This document shows, piece after piece, positions 45,935 to 54,554 of a stretch of 64,000 nucleotides of DNA. Below the pieces are notes generated by a model that saw nothing but the letters and a program-made list of their open reading frames with translations, did not search any database and was not told the origin of the DNA. A program made the position numbers and the translations under genes. The stretch comes from Chitinophagaceae bacterium (GTDB lineage Bacteria > Bacteroidota > Bacteroidia > Chitinophagales > Chitinophagaceae). Location: NCBI GenBank assembly GCA_021151685.1, contig JAGKWS010000003.1, positions 1-64,000 of the forward strand, in the 5' to 3' direction. Every line of letters starts with the position of its first letter. The stretch's first letter is position 1.

Positions 45935-46840
45935 ATGTGGCCGTCGTTTATCAAGGGGTTCAGGGCGTATCTGCAATTAGAGCGGTCTATGTCGGCCAAT
46001 ACTGTAGAGGCTTATCTGCGAGACATAACCATGCTGCAACGGCATATAGAGACCAACTATGCCGGCCTACCCATACCGCAAATAACGCTGGAACACCTGC
46101 GTACCCTCACCCAAGAAATTGCCGAACTGGGACTTGCTGCTACCACTCAAGCCCGCATCCTTAGTGGTATCCGTTCGTTCTTTGGCTATCTGATGCTGGA
46201 AGATGTAATAGACAACGACCCATCGGAATTGTTGGACTTTCCGAAGCCCAAACGTGCGTTGCCGCACGTACTGAGCGTGGCCGAGATAGACCAACTATTC
46301 GCTGCCATAGACCACAGCCGGCCAGATGGCCAGCGTAACCGGGCCATGCTGGAGGTAATGTATAGTTGTGGTCTTCGGGTATCGGAACTGATAACCCTAC
46401 GCATATCGCAGTTGCATACCGAAGTGGGTTACATAAGGGTTACCGGCAAGGGCGACAAAGAACGATTGGTACCCATAGGCGATGCCGCCATTAAGCAAAT
46501 AGATTTATACCAGAGATACACGCGTACACAAGTACCCGTGGTAAAAAAGGGGAACGAAGACTATCTGTTCCTCAACAAATTCGGGGCAAAACTATCGCGG
46601 GTGATGGTGTTCTACATCATTAAAGACCTTGCCGCAAAGGCCCGCATCAGCAGCGAGATTCATCCGCACACGCTGCGGCACTCTTTTGCCACCCACCTTG
46701 TAGAAAACGGAGCAGACCTGCGTGCCGTACAAACTATGCTTGGGCATGCCAGCATTACTACTACAGAAATTTACACCCATCTGGACCGTACTTTTCTGCG
46801 CAATACGCTGGAGCAGTACCACCCCCGTTACAAACAATAA
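45935..46840 (+). CDS. xerD: Site-specific tyrosine recombinase
   Basis: 301 residues. N-terminal SAM-like core-binding domain (about residues 1-95) and C-terminal catalytic domain with the full set of residues: Arg148 (GLRVSEL), Lys172 (TGKGDKER), His245 and Arg248 (HTLRHSFATH), His271 (LGHAS) and nucleophile Tyr280 (IYTH). It resolves chromosome dimers at dif. No mobile element lies around it, so it is the housekeeping recombinase. Confidence 0.93.
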   Translation: MWPSFIKGFRAYLQLERSMSANTVEAYLRDITMLQRHIETNYAGLPIPQITLEHLRTLTQEIAELGLAATTQARILSGIRSFFGYLMLEDVIDNDPSELLDFPKPKRALPHVLSVAEIDQLFAAIDHSRPDGQRNRAMLEVMYSCGLRVSELITLRISQLHTEVGYIRVTGKGDKERLVPIGDAAIKQIDLYQRYTRTQVPVVKKGNEDYLFLNKFGAKLSRVMVFYIIKDLAAKARISSEIHPHTLRHSFATHLVENGADLRAVQTMLGHASITTTEIYTHLDRTFLRNTLEQYHPRYKQ

Positions 46841-46855
46841 TTCTCAGACAAACTC

Positions 46856-47866
46856 TTATAGTCTTTGGTATTCCCACTGTGGGCTACCCTTTGCCCCCTG
46901 CGCATTGTAAAAGCCTGTAAAACGCAACTTGTACACCATACCTTCGGCATCGCGAATGAGGTATTTGTTTTTGGTGCGAATAGCGTAAGAAACGCCATTA
47001 TAAGCCTTCCAGTCGTACCCTATTACGCCCATATCGGCCAGGAAAAGGTCTTGATTGACTGAAGCAAAACCCAGACTTGTAAAATCTGATACAGTATCGA
47101 GATATGCTGTAGTGTTGTATCGGTTCAGCAGGCAACCGGTAACCAGATAGGGTGTTACCGGAATCTGATCATAGAATACAAATGTGTATTGTGTAAACAC
47201 TAAATCCCAACTCTGTTTGGGGGGCTCTACCGTCAGTTGCTGATTGGTAGTAAGCGATACAAAAGACAAATTGTACAGGCTGTCTTTTTTTACCTGTAGA
47301 TGGGTAGCCACACCGTCAGTCAGGTTGGCAAAACTGATGTTATAGCTACTATCCGTAACGGCAGTTAGTTGCAGTTTTGCCCATCCCTGATGCTTGCCCA
47401 TAGGGTCGAAACCACGGTCTATAATATACACCGGCTTTTTTGTACGCCAGTCGCCTACGGCCGTACTGTCCCAACTGCCTGTAGGTGAGTCCCACCGTCT
47501 ATTCTCGGCAAATCCGGCGGTATCGGCAAAACTGACACTACCAAAATCGGCCGCATTGGCTTGCATGGCATACATGGCACGCGCACTGTTCAGCACCACA
47601 TGGTAGCCATCGGCCGTGGTCTCGAATCCCAAATCCCAAATTGTTTTTTCATTTTTTCCTACAACGGTATTGGTTTTCAAATCGTAGTAAATCTGGTACT
47701 TATAGAGCGGATCCATGTCTACGCCTGCAACCAGCACATCGCCTGCCTCGTGGGGTGTTACGGGTAGTTCTTTTCGCAAACAGGAGGTAAGCAGCAACAT
47801 AAATATACCAACACCCGAAAAATTATACAGAATTGAAGAACGAAAAAAAGTGTTCGTAGTAGTCAT
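46856..47866 (-). CDS. HmuY-like heme-binding lipoprotein
   Basis: 336 residues from the ATG at 47866 (a longer form from 47908 overlaps the receptor stop by 14 nt and is also possible). Signal with lipobox LLTSC. The body has the HmuY features: KTIWDLGFETTADGYHVVLNS near the start, SWDLVFTQYTFVF in the middle and GYDWKAYNGVSY followed by YKLRFTGFYN at the end. HmuY proteins bind heme at the cell surface and pass it to the TonB receptor encoded just upstream. Last gene of the heme operon. Confidence 0.85.
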   Translation of the reverse strand: MTTTNTFFRSSILYNFSGVGIFMLLLTSCLRKELPVTPHEAGDVLVAGVDMDPLYKYQIYYDLKTNTVVGKNEKTIWDLGFETTADGYHVVLNSARAMYAMQANAADFGSVSFADTAGFAENRRWDSPTGSWDSTAVGDWRTKKPVYIIDRGFDPMGKHQGWAKLQLTAVTDSSYNISFANLTDGVATHLQVKKDSLYNLSFVSLTTNQQLTVEPPKQSWDLVFTQYTFVFYDQIPVTPYLVTGCLLNRYNTTAYLDTVSDFTSLGFASVNQDLFLADMGVIGYDWKAYNGVSYAIRTKNKYLIRDAEGMVYKLRFTGFYNAQGAKGSPQWEYQRL

Positions 47867-47894
47867 AGTCTTTACAGTATGATTGAATTTGGCA

Positions 47895-50138
47895 CTATTT
47901 TTTACCATGCAGGCGTATTTCTGTTTTCACAAAATAGTACCGCCCCATGCCTACAGCTGCCGTTGTAGCAGCCGAAGAATGCGCACTGCCATCGCCCCCG
48001 CCCGATAGAATGTTGGTAACATCAAACAGATTTTTACACCCGCCTGCCAGCGTAATACGCTGATGCCACACTTTGGCAGACACTGTTACATCGGCCATAT
48101 GATAACTTCCCATGCGCGATTGTTGCGGGGTGTTGGTATCGCTATTCAGTATATACACTACAGCACGGCCAGTGTACTTGTAAAATGCAGCAACAGACAA
48201 ATTGTGCCAGGGAAACGTACGAGTAATACTGCCACGAACCTCGGGCGAATAACTGAAAGCAGGAACCGCCAATGTCTCGGATAGTTGGTTATATGTACCC
48301 ATACAAGAGCCGCCAGCCGATGCCGACCATTTGCCTACCTGCACATCGGCATTTACCTGCATACCCTTGGTTACAAAATGACTAATGTTTTGGTACCAAT
48401 ATTCATTGGTAGCACCGCCGGGCTTCAGCACGAGTGTTATCAGGTCACGTACATCATTGTACCAACCCGATACATTGAACCGCCAATTGGCTTCGCCCTG
48501 TTTTACCGCATATCCGGCCGATGCCAGCCAGTTGTCAGACGATTCGGCCTTCAGATCTGTATTGCCATGTATGTTGTGGTTGATGTCTACAAAGTCGAAG
48601 TATAGATCCTTCAATCCCGGCTGGCGGAAACCTCTGGCCCAAGATGCACGAAGCGTAAAGTTGCCAGGCTTGTACATAGCATGCAGCGAGGGCACCAATG
48701 GTGCATTGTAGCGGGTGTTATAGGCCAATCGTAAACCGGGCCTCACTGTAACCTGGCTAAAAGGACGATATTCGGCACTGGCAAAGACGGCATAGTTTGC
48801 CATACGTTGCTCACGATCTGTTATCTGGGTACTATTGGCGTATTGTACATTCACATCATAACCGGCTTCGTAGTCCAGCTTGGCGTCCTTGTTGGCGGTA
48901 GCATAGGTAGCCCGGCTATTTACCTCACTGTATTTCGATGTATCCTGCAACGCAGGGTCTTTCGTCTCTGTAAGCGTGGTAAGGTCGTTGGCAATGTCTT
49001 CCTTTACACGTTTGTAAGCGTTGTAGGCCACAAATGCATTAATATGCGCCCCTTTGGGCATCTCCTGGTTCAGGTAGAGCGCATTATCTAACCGGGTGGT
49101 TAGAAAACGGTTATCAAAAGCCATCTCGCCATAAGGCAACATAGGCATACCCCTGTTGGTAATTATCTCATAAAAATTGCTACTCTTGTAATTGAGGCTG
49201 GTTTTTCCTCTTGAGTAAACGTACTGAATAGCTGCCTGATATTGCTCTCTGGGCTTCCACAACATCCATCTGCCGGTATCGGCTAATTGCGGGGTGTTTT
49301 CCAAAAAAGACGCTCCCCTACCCGGACTCCATCCGCCAAAGAAATTCCTGAAACCATCTATCCGCAATGAATGGGCACCACCCCTTATGCCACCACCAGC
49401 CGTTATATTATAGGTGCCGGGAGTTTCGTAATACGTACCGGCATATAGTTCGCTTTTGTTGGCTACCTGCTTGCGTGTTATCAGGTTAACGGTACCTGCT
49501 ATAGCATCTGTACCATAAGATACCGACATGGGCCCTTTTATGATCTCAACACGCTCTATATTGGCCAGGTTTATCTGCGACAAGTCTACAGCACCGTTCA
49601 GCTTGCCGGTAACAGGTACTCCGTCTATCAGTATCTTGGCATCTGCCCCGTACCTGCGGCTTCCTTGCATGCTCATGGCCGTGCCCAATATGGGATCGTT
49701 GTCCATTCTTATCTCTAACTGGTTGGTCAGCACATCTTTCAGGTTTTGTGCTGCCATGGCTTCAATCTTTCTCCGGTCTATCACCTCTATCTTTTGCACG
49801 GCATTGTCGGCAGTACGTGCGCCATATTGCCCTGTCACTACTACTTCCTGTATGGTTTCCGGCTCCAGCCACATCACCTTTGGCCAGCGGCCACCTATTG
49901 TATCTGTAGCCTTGCCATACCGCATGTTATGTACCGCTATCGTCATGGGATAGCCACTGGCAGGCAACACAATGCGTCCACGGGCATCGGCCGTCAATAC
50001 TGTATCCTTCCCGCCGTTTACGCTGCTCAGGTGTACCTGCACCCCTGCGGGCACCCCATTATTGGCGGTGAGTTGCAAATGTTGTGCGGTGGCACTAACC
50101 GTGACAACACACAAAAGCATGGTCATTTTCAGGCGCAT
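47895..50138 (-). CDS. TonB-dependent heme receptor (HmuR-type)
   Basis: 747 residues: signal peptide, a short carboxypeptidase-like beta domain (about 20-90), a plug domain starting QEVVVTGQYGARTADNAVQKIEVIDRR (TonB box region) with the NIERVEIIKGPMSVSYGTDAIAGTVNLIT segment, and a 22-strand barrel. The context, between a DUF6686-like gene and a HmuY-like gene with a chelatase upstream, points to heme or a related tetrapyrrole as the ligand. Confidence 0.85.
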   Translation of the reverse strand: MRLKMTMLLCVVTVSATAQHLQLTANNGVPAGVQVHLSSVNGGKDTVLTADARGRIVLPASGYPMTIAVHNMRYGKATDTIGGRWPKVMWLEPETIQEVVVTGQYGARTADNAVQKIEVIDRRKIEAMAAQNLKDVLTNQLEIRMDNDPILGTAMSMQGSRRYGADAKILIDGVPVTGKLNGAVDLSQINLANIERVEIIKGPMSVSYGTDAIAGTVNLITRKQVANKSELYAGTYYETPGTYNITAGGGIRGGAHSLRIDGFRNFFGGWSPGRGASFLENTPQLADTGRWMLWKPREQYQAAIQYVYSRGKTSLNYKSSNFYEIITNRGMPMLPYGEMAFDNRFLTTRLDNALYLNQEMPKGAHINAFVAYNAYKRVKEDIANDLTTLTETKDPALQDTSKYSEVNSRATYATANKDAKLDYEAGYDVNVQYANSTQITDREQRMANYAVFASAEYRPFSQVTVRPGLRLAYNTRYNAPLVPSLHAMYKPGNFTLRASWARGFRQPGLKDLYFDFVDINHNIHGNTDLKAESSDNWLASAGYAVKQGEANWRFNVSGWYNDVRDLITLVLKPGGATNEYWYQNISHFVTKGMQVNADVQVGKWSASAGGSCMGTYNQLSETLAVPAFSYSPEVRGSITRTFPWHNLSVAAFYKYTGRAVVYILNSDTNTPQQSRMGSYHMADVTVSAKVWHQRITLAGGCKNLFDVTNILSGGGDGSAHSSAATTAAVGMGRYYFVKTEIRLHGKK

Positions 50139-50139
50139 A

Positions 50140-50457
50140 TCAGTTCTTATAGGTAATCAACAAATCGTTATATAGCAGCTTACTGCACCCGCCTTTCAGT
50201 AATTCATGCAATTGTTTCAACTCTTGTGCGGTACACACCATACCTACCGATGCCGAAGGCAATAACAAATGCTGACGCGACTCAAAACCATTCAGGCTGC
50301 GCGCATGAACTACATCGGCCATTCTATAAAAATCGTAGAACTGATCTTTGGTAAATGATACTACTGTAGTGCCAAATGCCATCTGTACACGATTGCAATC
50401 GCAACATTGCATTACATAACCTTGTTCATTTTGATTCAGTGCGGTCCAGCTACACAT
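50140..50457 (-). CDS. Small DUF6686-like protein
   Basis: 105 residues from the ATG at 50457; the open frame continues to a TTG at 50481. No signal peptide. It has CxxC (QCCDCN) near residue 20, FGTTVVSFTKDQFYDFYRM, and SASVGMVCTAQELKQLHELL, a pattern I associate with DUF6686 proteins of Bacteroidota. It abuts the receptor gene (1-bp gap), so a role in heme or metal handling is inferred. Confidence 0.65.
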   Translation of the reverse strand: MCSWTALNQNEQGYVMQCCDCNRVQMAFGTTVVSFTKDQFYDFYRMADVVHARSLNGFESRQHLLLPSASVGMVCTAQELKQLHELLKGGCSKLLYNDLLITYKN

Positions 50458-50508
50458 AATGGATGGTTTAATATCAGACAATCAAATCATAGGGCTTGTT
50501 GGAGGGGG

Positions 50509-51081
50509 CTACAAAAATTCATGCACCAGCCAGAAAAGTATTGGTGGCAGCAAGCCTGCTGCTATCAGCCATTTGCCCCGCCCCCCAATGCCATGTTTTC
50601 CTTTTAGTATAAACAGGCCGGTTACATTCAGTACTATCAGCAATACGGCAAATACATCTGCAAACCACTTCCACCCCTTTACACTGTTGCGGTGAAAGAT
50701 ATTGGTGTGGTAGAAGAGTGGCCTGCGGGCCACCTTCTCGTACACACCCATGTGGGTATCAAAGTTTACATGCAGCGATGCATTATCGTAGTATATTTTC
50801 ACCTGCCCTTTTGTAGGCACATCATATACCTTGTACTTTTCTTCGCCCACCAGCTTGCCCAGCTCGTTTATCATAGCATGGTCTATAAGGGCCTGCTGCA
50901 GGGCAGCACTTACAGGTACGTCCTTTTTGGTAATCACAAAATCGGGGTTCCAATCGTCCACATGGTTCAACGCCAGCCCCGACAGGCAATACACCACTAT
51001 AAGCGTAGAAAAAAAATAACCTAAATCGCGATGTGTGGCTACATTCAGTCGTCGCAACCACGTAAACTTTTTTACTGCCAT
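50509..51081 (-). CDS. PepSY-associated TM-helix protein
   Basis: 190 residues. Helix 1 (about 20-42, YFFSTLIVVYCLSGLALNH), a periplasmic PepSY-like part (about 45-130, with VYDVPTKGQVKIYYDNASLHVNFD), and two C-terminal helices (WFADVFAVLLIVLNVTGLFIL and WLIAAGLLPPILFWLVH). It has the HRxxG...H-rich pattern of the PepSY_TM group, which in heme operons may reduce or transport iron. It starts 1 nt after the chelatase stop. Confidence 0.8.
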   Translation of the reverse strand: MAVKKFTWLRRLNVATHRDLGYFFSTLIVVYCLSGLALNHVDDWNPDFVITKKDVPVSAALQQALIDHAMINELGKLVGEEKYKVYDVPTKGQVKIYYDNASLHVNFDTHMGVYEKVARRPLFYHTNIFHRNSVKGWKWFADVFAVLLIVLNVTGLFILKGKHGIGGRGKWLIAAGLLPPILFWLVHEFL

Positions 51082-51082
51082 T

Positions 51083-52051
51083 CTAATTTTTTACTACACT
51101 TTCATTCAGCACCTTGTCGGCAAACTGATTAGTTACATCTACCACCCAATTCTGCACATTTTGGTCGGGCAGTATGGCATCGGCCACATAGGCTACCTTG
51201 TTTTTAGAATCCGGAATTTTTGCAATACCATCTCCTATGATCTTTACCTGAAACATCTCGTCATGCGCTACCAGTACGGGCACTACAATTGCTTTCTTCG
51301 CCTGCTTTAATCCGCGGTTTATGGCTACTGTGGTAGAGTCGGGGCTATAACTGGCCACGTGCCCGCACCAGCCATAAGCAAACCCATGTATGCCTGTATG
51401 TTGCTGCACATAGGCACCTACTTTGTTCAGCATATCTGTCCACTCGGTATTATACGTATGGTCGCCATAGGCTATTAGCACCAGCGACTCTTCGGCACCA
51501 TTTTTAGACAAGGCAGTGGCACGGCGTAGCAGGTTCTTTTGCAGCACATCGGTAAAATCGAGCAGGGGGGCAATGTGTACTTTTGCCTTGGGCGTAAAGC
51601 GTTCTATCTTCTCTATTTTCAGCGTCTCCATAGATTGAGGGTCTTCCTTCAGGCCCACTATGGTAGGAATATCATCGAATGAGTGCGTGCTTACTGTCAG
51701 GAATACCGGCACAATGATTACATCGGTACAGCCCTCTGCATCGAATTCCTTGAGACGGGTTGCAATAGACGGCTCGGTGTACTCCATAAAGGCCGTCTTT
51801 ATCGTCTGTATTTTACCGCTACCCATTATGGTATCAGTAACACGTTTTTCCAAATCCAGCAGGGCATTGCGCCACGTTTCCGATCGCGACCCATGATTTA
51901 CCAGCAACAGGCCTACTTTCTTCTCCTTGTTGATGGTTGTTGCTGTTTCTGTTTCGCCTTTATTGTTGCTATTACCACAACTGGCGAGCATAGTGGTGCC
52001 GATAGCCGCCAGCATGAGGCTGGCAGTTATCCATGTTTTTGTTTTGTTCAT
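51083..52051 (-). CDS. Exported CbiX/CbiK-like chelatase lipoprotein
   Basis: 322 residues from the ATG at 52051. Signal peptide ends LASC (Cys25), so it is lipid-anchored outside the cytosol. Two tandem class II chelatase lobes: lobe 1 has LLVNHGSRSETW and VSTHSFDDIPTI with both His candidates; lobe 2 has LIAYGDHTYNTEWTDML and VLVAHDEMF. Cytosolic relatives insert Co or Fe into sirohydrochlorin. Its export and its place in a HmuY/TonB-receptor operon suggest action on heme or metal in the periplasm, possibly metal removal. That is inference. Confidence 0.85.
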   Translation of the reverse strand: MNKTKTWITASLMLAAIGTTMLASCGNSNNKGETETATTINKEKKVGLLLVNHGSRSETWRNALLDLEKRVTDTIMGSGKIQTIKTAFMEYTEPSIATRLKEFDAEGCTDVIIVPVFLTVSTHSFDDIPTIVGLKEDPQSMETLKIEKIERFTPKAKVHIAPLLDFTDVLQKNLLRRATALSKNGAEESLVLIAYGDHTYNTEWTDMLNKVGAYVQQHTGIHGFAYGWCGHVASYSPDSTTVAINRGLKQAKKAIVVPVLVAHDEMFQVKIIGDGIAKIPDSKNKVAYVADAILPDQNVQNWVVDVTNQFADKVLNESVVKN

Positions 52052-52140
52052 TTTGTCTGTGTATTTCTGTTTGTTGTCGTCATTGTTTGGCGGTCTACCC
52101 CAACAAAGGGGGCAGACCGCCAAACTGTTTGTTACCTATT

Positions 52141-53394
52141 TTATTGAACTATCAACTTTTGGGTAGTGGTTGTTTGCGCATCGTGTACAGTTACCATGTA
52201 CACACCAGCCGTCAGGCGGCCGGCACCTATCAGGTATTGGTTAAGGCCACCACCAGTTTGCAAAGCATCTTGCAGCACTACACGGCCTGCTACGTCTGTT
52301 ACTGTGAGCTGCGCCGTGGCTATACCCGCAGGTATACTGTATACCACCGTTACATTGCTACCACTGCAAGGGTTGGGGTACAATGCCATGCTATATGCAA
52401 CAGGGGTAACACCAGTTACCGCTACAGGCGGGGTATACAGCTTTTCTTTGCTGAACATCATTCCACCATTGGTGCTGCCACCGAACCCTGTGAATATCAG
52501 CTTCCAAATCTCGCCACTGGCTGGTTTGGCAAAAAACACCAATGAGTCTTTGATGTCGTAGCTCATGCCATTGAATGTCTTCCAATCGTAACCAATAGTA
52601 TTGATCTCTGTTTTGAAGGTAGCAGTAGCATAACCAGTGAACGTTGTTTTGTCTACCAGATCGGGGCAACGGGCCATCTCTACACCCTTGTTCTGCAACA
52701 CTCCGGTTACACCATAGGGAGATGGCTGCGTGCGGGTGTATGAACCAAACATCAGATCCCAGTTGGCAGATGCCGGTTCGCGGTCGGCAGCTGTATTGGT
52801 ACTCAATGAATAGTAGCCAAAGTTTTTACCGGTATATGCCGACTTTGCCAATGTGGCATTTTGCAGGCCTGTACCATCTATATTGGCGTACTTGAAGGTA
52901 TAAGTACCGCTGGCAAGGCTTTCTATCATCAACTTTTTATACCCTACACCGGCCACCTTGATGATATATATAGAGTCTCCCGCTATAACATGGGTAGTCA
53001 TGTTGTACTTACCCCAATCGAGGTCTGTAGGGTCGGCCGGATTGGCGTAACGGCCCATAGCTCCCAGCTCCCACGAAGTATCGGAATTGAAACGGGGCTG
53101 CCAACCGCTAAGCCCCGAAATATCTACCGTAGCCCATCCTGTTGCATCGGCCGATGGATATTTCCAGATGCTGTCGCCAATGGCCGTATTGACCAGTATA
53201 GTGGAGCCAAAGCCCGACACATCGAAAGCCAGATCCCAGTTATTTTTAGGGGCCGTTCCGGCATCGTCGGCCGCAAGGCTATACCACACATGATTTGCAT
53301 ATCCTGCACCGGTATATACGGTGTCTGCTACTACCTGCGCATGGGCACACATAGTTGCCAGCGCCATTGCTCCTGTAAGTAATTGTTTTTTCAT
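52141..53394 (-). CDS. HmuY-like protein with T9SS sorting domain
   Basis: 417 residues from the ATG at 53394 (MKKQLLTGAMALATMCAHAQ signal). HmuY-type features: NNWDLAFDVSGFGSTILVNT at the start, SANWDLMFGSYTRTQ in the middle and IGYDWKTFNGMSYDIKDSL with WKLIFTGFGG at the end. It ends in a type A sorting domain (ALYPNPCSGSNVTVVY ... GVYMVTVHD ... KLIVQ). So it is a T9SS-delivered surface heme scavenger, complementing the lipid-anchored HmuY at the other end of the operon. First gene of the operon. Confidence 0.85.
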   Translation of the reverse strand: MKKQLLTGAMALATMCAHAQVVADTVYTGAGYANHVWYSLAADDAGTAPKNNWDLAFDVSGFGSTILVNTAIGDSIWKYPSADATGWATVDISGLSGWQPRFNSDTSWELGAMGRYANPADPTDLDWGKYNMTTHVIAGDSIYIIKVAGVGYKKLMIESLASGTYTFKYANIDGTGLQNATLAKSAYTGKNFGYYSLSTNTAADREPASANWDLMFGSYTRTQPSPYGVTGVLQNKGVEMARCPDLVDKTTFTGYATATFKTEINTIGYDWKTFNGMSYDIKDSLVFFAKPASGEIWKLIFTGFGGSTNGGMMFSKEKLYTPPVAVTGVTPVAYSMALYPNPCSGSNVTVVYSIPAGIATAQLTVTDVAGRVVLQDALQTGGGLNQYLIGAGRLTAGVYMVTVHDAQTTTTQKLIVQ

Positions 53395-53459
53395 TTTTGC
53401 TTTAGTTTGTCTGCGTATTTTTGAAACAGACCTACCGACAAGCGCAGGAAAAACTGGTA

Positions 53460-53595
53460 GTTGCCGACTCCATAGGCTTACTGCATACATGCAACCCTCT
53501 TGCTCCCGGTGGCACTTTGCAACAAGTACCTACGGAGCGGCAACCATTTAGCCACAGTAATTGTGGTATCTTTCCTTCGGGCCATACGGGAGCAA
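53460..53595. promoter_or_regulatory. Candidate structured leader or small RNA with crossing stems
   Basis: Two long-range complementary pairs cross: 53460-53476 with 53529-53544 (about 16 bp, one bulge and one G-U) and 53500-53508 with 53587-53595 (9 bp perfect). Order 5' to 3' is B, A, B', A', so they make a pseudoknot or exclude each other. Two local hairpins also lie inside: 53511-53528 and CCACA/TGTGG at about 53552-53566. Read on the minus strand it is a leader of the heme operon. Read on the plus strand it is followed by a terminator at 53600-53623. It fits no riboswitch class I can recall. Confidence 0.4.
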
Positions 53596-53599
53596 CGCA

Positions 53600-53623
53600 G
53601 GCCGTCAGTAACGGTCTTTTTTT
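53600..53623 (+). terminator. Plus-strand intrinsic terminator
   Basis: GGCCGT, 5-nt loop, ACGGTC (one G-U), then seven T. It sits directly after the crossing-stem region, with no plus-strand gene before it. Confidence 0.5.
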
Positions 53624-53675
53624 GTAGTTTTTTCGCCGTTATCAGCGGCATTGGTGGGAGCAAGAATTGATGATG

Positions 53676-53683
53676 CAAATGTA
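53676..53683 (-). promoter_or_regulatory. Candidate -7 element of heme operon
   Basis: TACATTTG on the minus strand, exact. It lies about 282 nt before the ATG at 53394, giving a long leader. No -33 match. Confidence 0.4.
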
Positions 53684-54044
53684 GAATGCCGCCCGTGTTC
53701 CGGTTTTTATAATGCGGAAAAACGATTGGCACAATCGGGAAAAAGTGGCTGGCCCTAAATAGTCCCAAAACTATGGCTAAGTCGAAGTTTGAGGTACTGT
53801 GCCTGTACCACGCCGATAGGAGTGAAAGCTCTGTAGCTGCGATAAGCAACAGCACATACATGGTCAGAAGCATAACGATAAAGTAGGGCCATTATTCAGC
53901 AATTAGACACGGACATAGTTTTGCACCTGACGGAGCAACGACAAATGTAGATTTTTCCCCTACAGAGCTTGCACCCGCTGGGGCGGCATAGCACCTCAAA
54001 CTTAGCCAAAACAATCAATCCTGCATTCTTCGGCAGAACAAGTG

Positions 54045-54052
54045 TAAATTTG
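54045..54052 (+). promoter_or_regulatory. -7 element of DinB-family gene
   Basis: TAAATTTG, exact, 21 nt before the ATG at 54074. Confidence 0.4.
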
Positions 54053-54073
54053 CACCCATAAACCAACACACAT

Positions 54074-54517
54074 ATGCCACCACTGTTCGCCGATATGTTT
54101 TCGTATCACCATCACTTCAATCAAAAAACGATTGACCTATTAGAGCAACATGCCGCAGCACTGCCCGAAAACTCATGGCCGCTTTTCTGCCACATAGTAA
54201 ATGCCCACAATATCTGGAACAGCAGAGTGCTGGGTATTGCCCCTGCTACAGGCGTACAAACTGTACATAGCTATGACCAGTGCCGCAAAATGGATACCGA
54301 AAACTACCAGAACTCGCTGGCGTTGCTGGAAACTGCCGACTTCGGCACGGTACTATCTTATACCAATACGCGTGGTGAACAATATACCAACACCATTGGC
54401 GACATTGTATTTCATGTAGTGAACCACACCACCCACCACCGTGGGCAGATAATGGCCCAACTACGGCAGGCAGGCATTGCACCGCCCCCTACCGATTATA
54501 TTTTCTATAAACGGTAA
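54074..54517 (+). CDS. DinB-family protein
   Basis: 147 residues, four-helix bundle family with a metal site of three His. Visible are the N-terminal FSYHHHFNQKTIDLL, HIVNAHNIWNSR (first His) and HVVNHTTHHRGQIMAQLRQ (last His pair). Some members are bacillithiol or mycothiol S-transferases; the substrate here is unknown. Single gene between two larger loci. Confidence 0.88.
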   Translation: MPPLFADMFSYHHHFNQKTIDLLEQHAAALPENSWPLFCHIVNAHNIWNSRVLGIAPATGVQTVHSYDQCRKMDTENYQNSLALLETADFGTVLSYTNTRGEQYTNTIGDIVFHVVNHTTHHRGQIMAQLRQAGIAPPPTDYIFYKR

Positions 54518-54554
54518 CGGTATTACTCTGTAGAGGAAAAAAGGAAAGCACAGA

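Larger units (their letters stand above)
53395..54073. other. 679-bp intergenic region upstream of heme operon
   Basis: No convincing gene; a minus-strand open frame over 53478-53873 looks random and is interrupted by structured sequence. It holds the candidate structured RNA (53460-53595), a plus-strand terminator, a minus-strand TACATTTG box for the heme operon (53676-53683), a second minus TACATTTG box (53942-53949), and on the plus strand a TAGTTTTG at 53917-53924 and the DinB promoter. The region around both minus boxes repeats the pattern TCTACATTTG...TTGCTCC. Confidence 0.5.

Noticed and set aside
45935..46840. Integrase of a mobile element
   Set aside because: The recombinase has XerD length and residues, with no attachment repeats, excisionase or cargo genes around it.
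53460..53690. Cobalamin riboswitch upstream of the chelatase operon
   Set aside because: Considered because of the CbiX-like gene, but the conserved GCCACTG box, the GGGAA...GGTG core and the 3' AGTCAGGAGACC-type end are not present. Retained only as an unclassified structured region.
53478..53873. 131-codon minus-strand frame upstream of the heme operon
   Set aside because: It covers structured non-coding sequence and its product looks random; the promoter box at 53676 lies inside it.
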